Shown here one piece after another: positions 11,117 through 23,149 of a stretch of DNA of 64,000 bases. This stretch comes from Gliomastix tumulicola (lineage: Eukaryota > Ascomycota > Sordariomycetes > Hypocreales > Bionectriaceae), in the NCBI GenBank assembly GCA_001599755.1, contig BCHX01000001.1:2108001-2172000 (forward strand). Direction: 5' to 3'. The number at the start of each line of letters is the position of its first letter. Positions within the stretch are counted from its first letter, which is position 1. The notes below the pieces were generated by a model. The model did not search any database and was not told the DNA's origin. It worked only from the letters and a program-made list of their open reading frames with translations. The position numbers and the translations under genes were made by a program.

Positions 11117-12305
11117 TGTTTAATTTTTGCATATACTGTCTTTTTTCTTCACGGAGTCTGGTGATGGGTTTCTTGGTATATAGGGGGCGGGATACACCTT
11201 CTTTCTTTTACTATTGATTTCTTTCACGAGACGATGATCATTTACTTTTATCTCGCAATGGGGTGCGTTTTTGCGGTTTGATTTGAAACGGTTTCATTTT
11301 GGGTAGCGTCACTCGTTCGTTTTACAATTCCGGACGCAGTTGAATGAGACAAATGAGAGAAACCCAGTCAGAGATTGGGGTTGTAGTTATTGCTTGCGGT
11401 TACCTGAGGACGACAAGACGTGCACAGACAGACTTGGACAAGAGTCATTACATACTTATCTTACCTTGCCACTGAATCTGAATACATACAAGCTACCAAA
11501 CAACAGTCAGCCATCCCTTATCTTCTGAAGAGTCTCCTTCACCAAGCAACCCCGGATGGTACGGAAGAGGTCGCCCCCTCACGCAAAGTTAAAGAGATGC
11601 TTGTTTAACGGGTCCCGTTTCTGCTGGACCAGGCAAATTAGGCTAGGTTCATCGCCGTAGAAAGACTTGGCTGCATGAAAGCTCTTTGATTGGTCGCGCA
11701 CTATCAGTCGTGCCCAAACTAGGAATAAAGTATTTTACGGACTTGGCCCCACCATCTTGGGGGCGTTCATGATTCTATAACGGAGAATCAATAGGAGGCA
11801 ATTTGAGCGGAAACGGCAAAACAGCTACTCCGTCTGTGACGGAAGAGTGGAGACCTGTCAGATCGCCCATAATAAACGTCCCCCTTTTCTGGCCCTAATT
11901 CCCGGGTAGGTAGCTCCCTCCCTATTCGACATCGCTGTGCAGAAGAAGGTTCACATGTCTGTCCTCCCTTTTTTTTCTCCTTCGACAGCTAGCCAAAGTC
12001 AATACGGCACTTAATTCTCGGGGCACAGGGATCTTTCCTTTGATATATCTGTCTGATTCCTCTCCCTGGCACTCCGTGTCGATTCCACTCGTTTTTGGCA
12101 AAGTTACGACAAGTTGCGAATCCCGATAAGAGCCGTTTGCCTGCGCTCCTCCCCTACGTCACGACCCGGGAGAGCTTCGAAGCACAAATCGTACTCGGTA
12201 TCACGACATTGCCGACGAGTCCCGGACATCCGAGGATAGAGCGCAGACGGATGCGATAGGCCGTCTCGAACGAAAGACAGAGCAAAGGACGAAGCGCATG
12301 TCAAC
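11117..12305. other. intergenic region
   Basis: 3' UTR of the arrestin-like gene and promoter of the TMN gene. T-rich and C-rich tracts near 11960-12090 mark the probable leader. An aataaa lies near 11723. No gene seen. Confidence 0.55.
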
Positions 12306-14587
12306 ATGGTCGCGGGCCTGAGGGCTGGGTTGACTGGGCTGCTGTCCCTGGCAGCTCTCCCTGCCGTTCAGGGATTCTATATCCCAGGTACGCCGAGGAG
12401 GACGAGGCGAGAGAGGGAAGAGCATGATGGGGAAAGGAGTTGCTGACTTTGGAACCCTTACTTAGGCTGGTCGATACGAAGCTACAAAGAAAACGAGCCG
12501 ATCCCGCTGCTGGTGAACAAGGTCTACTCCGACAACACCCAGCTGCAGTATGCCTACAACGACCTCCCCTTCGTGTGCCCGCCCAAGGGCCGCCACCACG
12601 TCGGAGAGGGCCTGCTGAGCGGACAGAGCATACCCCTGAACCTGGGCGAGGTTCTGCGCGGCGACCGGATCGTGGCCTCGGACATGGAGCTCGAGATGGG
12701 CAATGATGCGCCGTGCCAGGTCCTGTGCACACGGGAGGTGTCGCGGGACGACGTCGAGCGCGCCAAGGAGCTGATTTCAGACGGCTACGTGGTGGAGTGG
12801 ATTGTGGACAACCTGCCTGGCGCGACCAGCTTCGTTACGGTCGATAAGAAGCGAAAGTACTACGCCGCTGGCTTCAAGCTGGGCTACACCGACCGCTCCC
12901 TCGGCGAGTCGCAGCCGCGCTACTACGTCCACAATCACCACACGATCGTCATTCGGTACAGAAGGGCGGGCGGCAGAGCGGGCGAGCGCGGAGAGAAGAT
13001 CGTCGTGGGGTTTGAGGTCTATCCCAAGAGCGTCGCGCTGGAGAGCAAGAGGGACGACAACGGGTGCCCGGCGGATCTCTCGCACATCGACAGTGCCTTT
13101 GAGCTCGCCATGGCCCCGAACAAGACGGCTGATGCGACGCCGGGCAACCCCCCGAATCCTCTTGATCCCGTCGAGGACGATGAGGGGACCGTGTCGATTC
13201 CCTACACGTACTCGGTCTATTTCCGCGAGGACAATGATGTTGAGTGGTCGCGTCGCTGGGATCTTTACTTTGTCAACCAGGAAGACGGCTCTCATATCCA
13301 CTGGCTCGCCATCATCAACTCGGTCATTATCTGTGGCCTGCTGACGTGCATTGTCATGATTATCCTGGCGCGGACGGTCCGAACCGACATCAAGAGCTAC
13401 AAGGACGCCGTTGCAGAGGATGGCAAGTTGCGAGTTCGCAAGGCCAAGTCTGCCCGGAAAGGGGGAATGCCAGGCCTTCTTGACCAAGTCGAACCCCTTG
13501 ATGACGGCGGCGATCTGTCCGACGACGAGGAGGAGGTGCTGGAAGATGTCACGGGCTGGAAGCTCCTGCATGGCGAGGTCTTCCGCACACCCGCATATGG
13601 CGCACTGCTGGCTCCCCTTGTGGGCTCCGGCATGCAGCTGCTGGTGATGGCCATGGGGCTCATTGTGCTCAGCGCCATCGGCGTCTTGAACCCGAGCTAC
13701 CGGGGCGGCTTCGTCAGCGTCGGCGCTGGGCTCTTCATCTTTGCCGGTGTCTTCTCAGGCTACTTCTCGGCGCGCACCTTCAAGAACTTTGACGGCAGGG
13801 ATTACCGGAGGAATGCGTACATGACGGCGCTGCTGTTCCCGGGACTCGCCTTTGCCGTTGTCTTCGTCCTAAATCTCTTCGTCTGGGCGCAGGCGTCGAG
13901 CACAGCCATTCCGTTTGGGACTCTGCTGCTCATCCTGGTGCTCTGGCTGTGCGTCCAGGTGCCGCTCGTGTATGCTGGCTCGCACTACGGCTACGTGAGG
14001 GCCAGTGCCTGGGAGCACCCGACCAAGACGGCGCCGATCCTGCGTCAGATCCCTACGCAGCCTTGGTACATAAAGCCCGTAGCGTCGGTGTTGCTGGCGG
14101 GCCTGATCCCGTTCGCCGTCATCTTCATCGAGCTGCTGTACGTCTTCCAGTCGCTCTGGCAAGATAAGAGCGGCTACTACTACCTCTTCGGGTTCCTGGC
14201 CGTGGTGTCGGTGATCCTGCTCGTGTCCATCGCCGAGGTGACGGTTGTGACGGTCTACATGCAGCTATGCAACGAGAACTACAACTGGTGGTGGCAGTCG
14301 TTCCTCGTCGGCGGCGGGTCTGCTGTGTGGGTGTTTGCGTACTGCGTCTACTACTACGTGGCCAAGCTGCACATCAGCGGCGTCGCCAGCGGACTGCTGT
14401 TCTTTGCGTACAGCTTCATGGCGTGCTGCATGTATGGCCTCCTGACGGGCACGGTTGGCTTCCTCAGCGCCTATGCGTTTGTGAGACGGATATACTCGTG
14501 AGTGTGACCGGATGTCTGCTTTATTTCCTTTACGGCTGTTCAGGGGCTAACATGAGATGTTTCATTAGGGCGATCAAGGTAGACTGA
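12306..14587 (+). CDS. transmembrane nine (TMN/EMP70) endomembrane protein
   Basis: Nine-pass EMP70/TM9SF protein of the Golgi and endosomes, linked in yeast to sorting, adhesion and copper homeostasis. Exons 12306-12387, 12466-14497 and 14569-14587 give 710 residues. A signal peptide (about 1-23) is followed by FYIPGWS, then a luminal domain to about 305 with CPP, PC and TR signature segments. A first helix lies at about 308-330, and eight C-terminal helices include the YAGSHYGYVRA and YSFMACCMYGLLTG segments. The cytosolic loop after helix 1 is acidic (DDGGDLSDDEEEV). The last exon has only 19 nt. It is needed to complete the tail AIKVD, which carries the KxD COPI-binding signal of this family. 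Without that splice the protein would stop right after RIYS. Confidence 0.95.
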
Positions 14588-14974
14588 TCTGACTGATCAG
14601 TTCTACGGCATTGAGGCGTTGGCATTAGACAAACTATAGAGGGACCGGTGTTGATGGTTGCGGTGTTTTCCTTTATCTTCCTGGGCAGAATGAATGAATG
14701 ATTTGACGCAACGACGTCTCACTTCCGGCCGTTCGGATCGGATTAAGGAGTGACTTAATAGGGGAATGATGATGCTGACGGAGGCAGCTGATTGGCTGAA
14801 CTACGGGCGGACACGCTCTGTTTCGGTTTTACGGCGCCTGAACTAACCCGAGCCACAGAATCTCCTCACTGAAAGTCGGCCATTCACTCACTCTCGAATC
14901 TCACACACCCTTGCACCGCCCTTTCGGCTTGGATCTCACTTACACGGCGCCCTCTTTCTATCGGTTTCTCCAAG
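14588..14974. other. intergenic region, decarboxylase promoter
   Basis: Short spacer between two co-oriented genes, holding the TMN 3' UTR and the promoter of the decarboxylase. A CT-rich leader runs from about 14860 to 14970. Nothing else seen. Confidence 0.5.
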
Positions 14975-16635
14975 ATGGACACGAACGAATTCCGGAAAGC
15001 AGCCAAAGCTGCCGTCGACGAGAGTATGTAACAACATGTCTAACTACTTATCATCCCCGCACCGCCGATCACCACTCTCTCATATCCCAACCGTCTTGAA
15101 TGCCATGGAAGCTCACACGACACATCCCAGTCGCCGACTACTACGACAACATCGCCTCGCACCGCGTCGTCTCCGACGTCGAGCCCGGCTACCTCCGCCC
15201 TCTCCTCCCCGCGCAGGCGCCGCTCGACCCGGAGCCGATGGAGGCCATCCAGGCCGACGTCCAGGCCAAGATCCTGCCCGGCATCACGCACTGGTCGTCG
15301 CCGCGCTTCATGGCCTTCTTCGCCTGCAGCAGCTCGTTCCCGGCGGCCATCGCCGAGATGTACTCGAACGCCTTCAACGGCGCGCACTTCAACTGGGTGT
15401 GCTCGCCGGCCGTCACGGAGCTCGAGACGGTGGTCATGGACTGGCTCGCGCAGGCGCTGGCCCTGCCGGAGTGTTTCCTCAGCGGCGGGAGCACGAGCGG
15501 CGGGGGCGTGATCCACGGGTCCGCGAGCGAGGCGCTGCTGACGGTCATGGTGGCGGCGCGGGACCGGTACCTGGCCGAGATTGCGGCGAAGCTGCCGGCG
15601 GATCTGAGCGAGGAAGGGAGGGAGGACGAGCTGTGGCGGCGGCGGAGCAGGCTCGTGGCCCTGGGCAGCACGGCCGCGCACTCGAGCACGCTCAAGGCGG
15701 CCAACATCCTCGGCGTGCGGTGCCAGACGGTGCCCATATCGGAGGCGTCCGGCTGGGCGGTCACGGGCGAGGCGCTCGCCAAGGTGCTCGCCGATCTCGA
15801 GGCCCGCGGTCTCGAGCCCTTCTACCTCACAGCCACGCTCGGCACGACGGACGTCTGCGCCGTCGACGACTTTGAAGGCATCGCCAGCGTCCTCGAGAAG
15901 CAGCAGACTGCAGCCAGGGACAACAACAACAACAAGGGCAGCCTCTGGGTGCACGTCGACGCCGCCTGGGCCGGCGCCGCCCTCCTCCTCCCCGAGAACC
16001 AGCACCTCGCCTCACACCTCCACCGCTTCGACTCCTTCAACTTCAACCCGCACAAGTGGATGCTCACGACCTTTGACTGCTCCGCGCTCTGGGTCCGCCG
16101 CCGCGCCGACCTCATCGCCGCGCTGAGCGTCAAGCCCGCGTACCTGCGCAACCAGTTCAGCGACGGCGAGCTCGTCACCGACTACCGCGACTGGCAGATC
16201 CCGCTGGGCCGCCGGTTCCGGAGCCTGAAGCTGTGGTTCGTCATGCGCAGCTACGGTGTCAGGGGCCTGCAGGAGCACGTGAGGGCGCATGTGCGGCTGG
16301 CGGAGGTGCTGCAGGGGCGGCTGGCGAGCAGGCCGGATCTGTTCACCGTCTTCACGGAGGCGCGGTTTGCGCTGGTGACGTTCCGGGTGACGGCGGGNGG
16401 NGGTGGTAGTCTCGAGGGGGACGCGGAGGAGGAGAGGATCAACGAGCAGACGGAGAAGGTGTACAATGCTGTCAACGACGGCGGCGAGTTCTTCCTCACG
16501 AGCACGGTGGTGGGCGGCAGCTTTGCGATTCGCGTGTGCACAGGCGTGGAGAGGGTCGGCGAGGCGGAGGTAGAACAGCTGTTCCAGCTGCTGGTTCAGC
16601 TGGCAGAGAAGACGCTGAGCAACGGTAAGGCATAG
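14975..16635 (+). CDS. aromatic-L-amino-acid (group II) decarboxylase
   Basis: PLP-dependent group II decarboxylase of the aromatic-L-amino-acid (tryptophan/tyrosine/DOPA) type, releasing CO2 to give the amine. Exons 14975-15023 and 15131-16635 give 517 residues. The N terminus reads DEIADYYDNI after splicing, matching the family start. The active site shows HVDAAWAG (Asp293 pairs with the pyridine nitrogen) and NPHKWMLTTFDC (Lys325 forms the Schiff base). THWSSPRFMAFF lines the substrate pocket. Two ambiguous bases (16398 and 16401) fall in third codon positions of GGN, so both residues are glycine and the frame is intact. The gene converges with the next one, with 68 bp between the stop codons. 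No other biosynthetic gene lies nearby, so a metabolite cluster is not supported. Substrate preference cannot be read from sequence. Confidence 0.92.
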
Positions 16636-16703
16636 ACCATTACATATATATATGTATATAGACAGGAAAGATCAAAGAATGGGTGTATGGCATTTCATTC
16701 AGC

Positions 16704-17270
16704 TTAGTAGTACCGGTCCGGATAGCTCTGATGCCGCTGATACGGGTCGTCGCCGGCGTGATACCGCTCCTTGCGTCGCGCCCTCTCCTCCTCCCTCGAA
16801 CTGCCCCGTGGTCGATACTCATCGCGTCCCTGATGATGATACGCGTCACGCGGCAGCGACTCCCTCCTCCTGTCCCCCCTTCTGTTGTCCATATCCCTAT
16901 CTCTATCCCTGCTGCTGCCACCACCCCCTACCGAGTGTCGCCTCTCCTTCTCCCGCCTCTTCTTGGCCTCCTTCTCCTCCCGCTCCTTCCGCTCCGACTT
17001 GGCCTTGTGCTTCTCGTACGCCTTGTCGAAGTTGAACAGCGCCATGGCCCCGACGACGGCCAGCGTGATGCCCTCGCCCCACCCGAAGCCGCCGTACTCC
17101 TTCTCGATGGCCTGGCACGTGCCGTCGGGACGGCAGTTGTCGTGCTTGCTGTCGCGGGGTCTTCTTCTGCGCGGGGAGGAGGAGGAGGAGTGGCTGAGGC
17201 TGTCGTTGTCGCCGTAGTAGTAGTACTCGCTGTCGCGCCTTGAGCGGGGTGGTGCTGCTGAGACGGACAT
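16704..17270 (-). CDS. small basic protein of unknown function
   Basis: Not recognised. The single exon encodes 188 residues. The first 45 residues are Ser/Arg/Tyr-rich, with a YYYY run. A central segment (about 46-85) has two cysteines (DNCRPDGTC), a Gly-rich GGFGWGEG and one short weakly hydrophobic helix (ITLAVVGAMALFNF). The rest is highly charged, with Lys/Glu/Arg repeats likely to form a long helix, then RD-rich and RE-rich stretches ending in RYY. The central segment looks like the conserved core, the flanks like disordered tails. It could be a membrane-associated or nuclear protein of the RD/RS-rich type; I cannot decide. Its own promoter (17271 onward) is separate from the NTE1 gene. 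Confidence 0.7.
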   Translation of the reverse strand: MSVSAAPPRSRRDSEYYYYGDNDSLSHSSSSSPRRRRPRDSKHDNCRPDGTCQAIEKEYGGFGWGEGITLAVVGAMALFNFDKAYEKHKAKSERKEREEKEAKKRREKERRHSVGGGGSSRDRDRDMDNRRGDRRRESLPRDAYHHQGRDEYRPRGSSREEERARRKERYHAGDDPYQRHQSYPDRYY

Positions 17271-17823
17271 TATGATAGGGGTGTGTGTGTGTATGTATGT
17301 AATATAGAGTGGTTGGTTATTTGGGTGCGTTTGCTGGGTATAGGCAGTGTTGGTATCAGTAAATGGTTTTTCTGTTCAAGGTCGTGTACTCATAAATGGA
17401 AAAAGTGATGAATGATCAGGAATGATGCATTCGGTGGCACTGCAACGACCGTTTGTGTCATTTATCGTGGCACGACCCAGAATCTGGGGATTTTCTGCCG
17501 TGACCCTGATATGCACGATGATGTCAGTTCACGACTCGCCATCTCGTCCCATTTCATCACGCTATAATCCTTAGCACACACACCAGTGACAGACACCACA
17601 CTAACACTAAGCACAGGGCATATCCTTGCCAAAAATGAAACAAGCTCACATGAACAAGCATCATTTTGCGGGGAACCGATCGCGACGTCACATTTCCCAA
17701 CGGTGTGCGTGCATTGAAACGAGATGAGTCGAGTTCATGCTATTATGGCATGGCGTGTGCTGGCATGGCGTGTGCTGGCTTTGCTAGTATCACAAGCAAG
17801 TACTACTATAGTAGTCTTGTCTA
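17271..17823. other. intergenic region with a 15-bp tandem duplication
   Basis: Promoter of the small basic gene and 3' UTR of NTE1. It includes a GT-rich stretch at about 17280-17300. A perfect two-copy 15-bp tandem repeat, ggcatggcgtgtgct, lies at 17747-17761 and 17762-17776. No gene seen. Confidence 0.6.
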
Positions 17824-20800
17824 TTATATACTCGCTCGTCGAGGAGCCGTAGTCCTACGCAGTGCCTGCTTCGCCTCCGTCTCCTCCACCAGAGGCAGCG
17901 CCCCCGAGTCCCTCATCTTCTGCAGGAAATCCTGCCCGTACTTGTAGCCCATCTGGTAGATCTCGTCAAACTTGCCAAAGTCCAGCGTGCCGTAGTCGTC
18001 GATCGGGGGACGCATGTAGATGCAGCCCGCCATCGTCTTGGCCCTCTCCAGGGCATCCACGCTCGATACATACGCCAGCCTGCCCTGGATCTCCGCCAGC
18101 GTCGGAGGATTTGGGTGTGTTGAGAAGGGATTCCAGCGATTGAAGAATGCCCACACGCCGGATAGTGAATCTCCATACGTCTGCGGCGTGTCGTCGTCCA
18201 ACGCTCCCACGTCCACGGCAAAGATAATGTCGACGCCGAGGGCCTTCATGTGCGAGACCGTGAGATTGTCCACGTAGCCACCGTCCAGAAGCATGCTGCC
18301 CTCGTCACAGAGCGGAGGGAGAAGGCCGGCCAAGGACATGGATGCCCGCACGTACCGCCACGCGTAGCCGCTTGTGTGGAATTCCACACGGCTCTTGCTG
18401 ATGTTGGTTGTGTTGCAGTAGTACTCGAGCCAGAAGTCCTCGATCTGCGTATCGCCAAACGTCTTGAAGATACCCCGGTTGAACTCATGGCCCGTCGTGT
18501 AGGATGCTGACGGGTATGTGAGGTCGAGAGCGAAACGCCAGAGACTGGCCATTCGCCCAGCAAACTTTTTGGCGAACCCGAACATGGGAACCACATCAGC
18601 GTGGCGTGCATACAGAGCACCGACGAAGGATCCAATCGAGGTTCCGCCCACGAGATCGATGGGGATGCCAGCTTCTTCGAGAGCCTTGATGATGCCAATC
18701 TGGCTGATACCTCTGGCTCCTCCGCCGCCAAGCACGAGACCAATAGACTTGCCGCACAGCCTGCGTGCTAGCCTGTGGAAGTCGCCCTTGAACGGCGTGT
18801 CGGGTGCATAGTACGGCGTGTGGTGAACTTTTCGAGACGTGTACTTCTGGATCTCGGCTTGCAGAACCTGCACCCGCTCCTTCAACGCTTGGCCCAGCTT
18901 CTTGGATGGCGGATGAACTGGCATTGTGTTCATCCGGAAGGACATTTGGATATGGAAGTGACCGCCGTTGATCCACATGCGGTTGCGAAGCCAGGATCTC
19001 GTCAACCCTGGTGGCGAGAACCTCTCGGCATGGAGTAGCACGAGCGTCTTGCGAGCTGTCGACTTCATGCCTAGCATGAACCGCTCATATTCACCGATGG
19101 CCGGCGACCCTTCAGCGAGACCAACCAACAGGATGCTGTCAGCCTGGGCAATGCATGTCTGCGTCCAAGGCGAGTTGACACTGGTATCTATTGATCTCTG
19201 TTAGCAAAAGTGTGCCTCTTCGACAAAGATTCAGGTATATATGAGCATAGGGATGATGTTGTTTGTAGTCAGGAAAAAATTAGAGTTAACATGGACCCTC
19301 AGCGGCGGTGCCTCAGGCCATAAGGTGGTTTTCTCATCATTCGAAAGCAAGCGGGGAGTAGAAGACGAAAAGCGAACCAACCAGTACTTACCAGCAACGT
19401 AAATGACCAAGCCGTACTTCTCTTCCAAATCGGCAAGGTACTGGGAAAGCCTCAGCTTGCCCATCCGGTTGAACGCATGCTTGCCGAGATGGTTGAGAAT
19501 AGCGGCTTGGTTTAGCGACGTGGCGCCGTTCAGAGGCCCAACTTGGGTGAGAGCGTTCATCAAGCGGTTACCGAACTCGATGACAGGAACACCCGCTGTG
19601 ACCGGAAGAATCGCCACCGTGCGAAGGTTCATGGTTGACTCCCGAAAGTTCGCAACAGCCCCTGATCCCGTCTCCTTCCTCTGGCTCTTAAACGTCTCAT
19701 CCACCACAGCTCTCATACGAGACGCGATGATCTTGGAGATCTTGATGGTGATGTTAGGATGCTCCTGCGCCAGGCTGTTGAACAGGGTCCGAGGGAACTT
19801 CACGAGCTCCGTGTCACGGATCGCATGCAGCGTCCCGGATCGGACTGTCTCTGTGAGCACCTCGAGCTCGCCCACGCTCTCGCCCTGGCCATACTCTGCG
19901 CGGACAGACATGCCACCATCTTTCTTGTCCTCAACCAGACGCAAGCGACCGTTGAGCACAATGTAGATGGCATCACTTTCGTCGCCACCATGGTAGATCA
20001 CCTGTCCAGCATTGACCTGAACCCATTCAAGCGCGAAGTCGAGATGCAAAATCAGGCGCGGAAGGATGTGAGTAATTCGCTTTGCCATAGTGAGCAAGAT
20101 CGTCGGGTACCTGTCGACTATCCGCTCCAACGAGGCCAGGGGCAGAAACCCGACATAGACATCCGTCTTCGCAACAACGTCGATGAAGGACCTGTACGAT
20201 GACACGCTGCCAATATACCCGGCCAAGCCGCCTGGCTTGATGAGGGCGACGCTTCGGCGGCGCCTTTTGTCTCCTTGCTTCTGCGCCTCCTCTCGATCTC
20301 GTGTCGTCTCTGTGTGGGCCAAAGTAGGGAAAAGATCTTGCGAGGCGGGATCAAAATTCATAGGCCTTGGACCAAGATGCTGGTCCACGGGATCATGAAA
20401 TAAGTCATGAGGATCGCTCGTGTTCGTTGTACCAATGTCCAGGAACCCATCGACGACATAATAGAGGCCCGGGTTGCGCTCGCCCTGCTCGACAAGCACA
20501 GAGCCCTTGGGGAAGAAGACGATCTCAACCTCATCCTTCATGTCTTGAGCGAGGCTGTGAGAGTTGGGGGGCGAGTGAGCGACATTGCCGCTGGATGCGA
20601 GCGACTCCGAATCCCCATCAGCAGATCCGTCAAATGGGCCCATGAAGCCGAAGGCATTATTGGTAAAGAGGGCGCGGGTTCGCCTCGAGTCTATAGAAAC
20701 GAGCCTTGGCGACGTCTCCAGAGACTCAGGCTCCCTGGAGGCGTTTCCTCCACTATCCAGACCCAGCGACTTGAACATGCACTCCAAGATCGATGCTCTA

Positions 20801-22607
20801 AACAGATTGTCCTCGTCCATGGACTCACGTGTGTCAATTTGGATCCGAGCATGCCTTTGAGAGTCAAAAGGATTGTAGGCGCGCTGGGCCAGAGGACTGC
20901 CGTCGCCGAGGGCCAGGCCCACGGGACTGCTGTCACGGTGATCTATAGTTGGCAAGCGCTGTGGCCCACGAGCAACTTGGAGGTTGGCTAGCAAGTCGCC
21001 GGGCCCGGACTTGCTTAGGGAGGCTTCATCTTTCGACGTGGCTGGGGTGGCCATAGGAACAGAGGCCTGTCGCTTGCTCATACGGTGCAGCATGGCTTCC
21101 TTTCGCAAAGTCGTACTGGATCTCCGACGACGGGAAGCCCCCGGGTTGTGAAGAGCAATGCCTTTGGAGCCCTGGTCATCGCTGATCTTCTCCCGCTCGT
21201 GACTGAACTTTTCCTTGAGTCGCGTCAAGGCATCGCCTCGAAGCATGTTTGGCAACTGGCAGACAGTGTATTTGATCATGTTCTTCTCGGTCCTGAGAAC
21301 CTCCCCAGTCAGGCCCAGGTAATCGAAGGCATGCGAAAGCGTCACTCGCTGGAATCGCGAGAGAATGACGTGGACGATGTGGGAAGTGGCCTTGGGGTAG
21401 ATCTTGATCAACCTTCGGAAAGCGCTGGCAGGGATGATGGCAACTGTGGTATCGACCGTGGCGCGCGCGATGATGTCTGGATGTGCTGAGCTCGACGTAG
21501 CCCTATGAGCCAGCCCCGGACGCGCCGGGCCTTGAGGTGTGACGGCGCCGTCCAAGGACATGGGCGGAATTCGAGACGCGACTAGCTCCTCCTGCTCAAG
21601 ACGGCGTCGAGATTCACGCCCTCTCGAACCGGTGCCGAGATGAGGCGTACTCGGCATGGAAATGGGTATGTCCGAAGGGCCAATGTCGTCATACGTTTTC
21701 CTCCGATCATCGTGTCGCTCAGACGGCTGAGGCTCATCCGAGTGTTGCAGCTTCACGTCTTCGGTGAAGAGCGACATGATGGAAAAGAGCGAGGACATGG
21801 GAGCACCGTTACGGACTTCAGTCAGCAGTTGATACTTCTGGTGTCCAGGTGCCACGTCATCCTCGTCGTACCCCTCCCCATTGCTGCTCGGGGAGCCTCT
21901 CGGATGCAGACTCGATTTCACAAAGATCTCGACGAGACCATCAACGACTATGCAGAAGCCTTTTTCTTCCTCGAGGTTGATGGTCTCTCCGGCGATGAGC
22001 TTCCGGGTCTGCATGCTCCTAGTAAGCTCGTGAAAGACGGGGCGCTCCAGGTAGCCGAAGATCTTGATGGCGCTGAGAAACTCGTCCAGGTAGCTGGCGA
22101 GCCCCGACTTGATCCCCTCGTCATGCGTATCGGGAAACAGGTCAATGTCGGGCTCCTTCCGTTGTGGCTCTGGTGGTAATCTCGAGTACATGTTGAGAAT
22201 TCGATATCTCACAACCCAGCTCACTGCGGAGACAATCCCAGCCATGATGAACATACTGATTGAGCTGCGTTAGTATGAGGCAGGTCCAGATATCATCGTC
22301 CTTATACTCACAGGGTCGTCGCATTCATGGTGACCGTCCAGCTTGTGGAGAAGAGGGTGAAGAGAATGCTGGGCACATTGATCGTGGTGATGCGCAGTGT
22401 CCAGTAGAGAATGGTGGTGATCAAGTTGATAAGGGCAATGATCAGCCGCCCAATGAGCCCCAGCCAGCCCGAAGAGGTCTGGGCGACCGTGACATCGTGA
22501 GTCGGAGCGCTCATCGCTGCCGTCAGAGAGCTGCTGGTTGCGCTCAAGGCCTGCGAGAGACTCTGGGAGAGCGAGTCCGCCACCTGGGCGGCATCTGGAG
22601 ATGCCAT
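17824..22607 (-). CDS. NTE1: lysophospholipase NTE1 (patatin-like, cNMP-binding domains)
   Basis: ER-membrane phospholipase B / neuropathy-target-esterase homologue that deacylates phosphatidylcholine. On the minus strand, exons 22607-22312, 22255-19392 and 19187-17824 give 1507 residues, the usual fungal length. The N terminus has two hydrophobic helices (WLGLIGRLIIALINLI and MFIMAGIVSAVSWVV). Cyclic-nucleotide-binding-like domains follow, including KGSVLVEQGERNPGLYYVVDG and GQVIYHGGDESDAIYIVL. The C-terminal patatin domain has the GGGGARG oxyanion motif (1207-1213), the GTSIG nucleophile Ser1237 and the DGG Asp1355, the Ser-Asp dyad. The second intron is 204 nt, longer than its neighbours. 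The splice rebuilds the conserved VADTSVNSPWTQTCIAQAD. ATG 22607 is chosen because no ATG precedes it in frame. Confidence 0.96.
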
Positions 22608-23149
22608 GACTGGGTCGTCAAGTCGCGTAGCATCATGCACGAAGCTAGAGGAATGTGGCTCGGATAGACGTCTATGTTGAGGCACAAACGAAACAATACT
22701 GCGGCGGTCAGTACAGCCGAGAGCAGACCTTCATCCGTACATTCTGGGGGATGGATGGAGGAGATCCCAACTCTGAGAAAAGAGAGGAGGGAAGAGAAAA
22801 ACCAGAACGGAAAGAAATTCAAGACAGGGCGCTACTGCTTGGGGTAGTTATACTATAAGGTAACGTCTCCTTCACATGCTCTCGAGGGTGATCGTCGATT
22901 CGAGGAAAGGAATGAGTTGGCGGAATTTGATGCGGGCAAATTTAGGTAGGTGCATGTGGCCGGCTAATTTCGCCGAAGGTTATCCGAAGACTCCAATCCA
23001 TGCATTCACTTACAGCACGTGACTAACAGTTGAAGGAACGTAACTTGCTCATCGACGCTCATGATTCACAATAAAAAAAATCAATGAAACTATTCCTACT
23101 CAAATGTCTGCTATGCGCCTACGAATCATGTGTGCAGCCTGAAAGCTCC
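22608..23149. other. intergenic region, NTE1 promoter
   Basis: Lies between the NTE1 start codon and the stop of the next minus-strand gene. It includes an A-run near 23073. No gene or RNA gene seen. Confidence 0.5.

Noticed and set aside
12777..13571. 264-codon minus-strand frame
   Set aside because: Antisense shadow of the TMN protein; composition reflects the GC-rich sense codons.
15040..16005. Long frames on both strands over the decarboxylase
   Set aside because: Overlap a gene with clear PLP-enzyme motifs; the alternative frames are Arg/Pro/Ala-rich without any recognisable segment.
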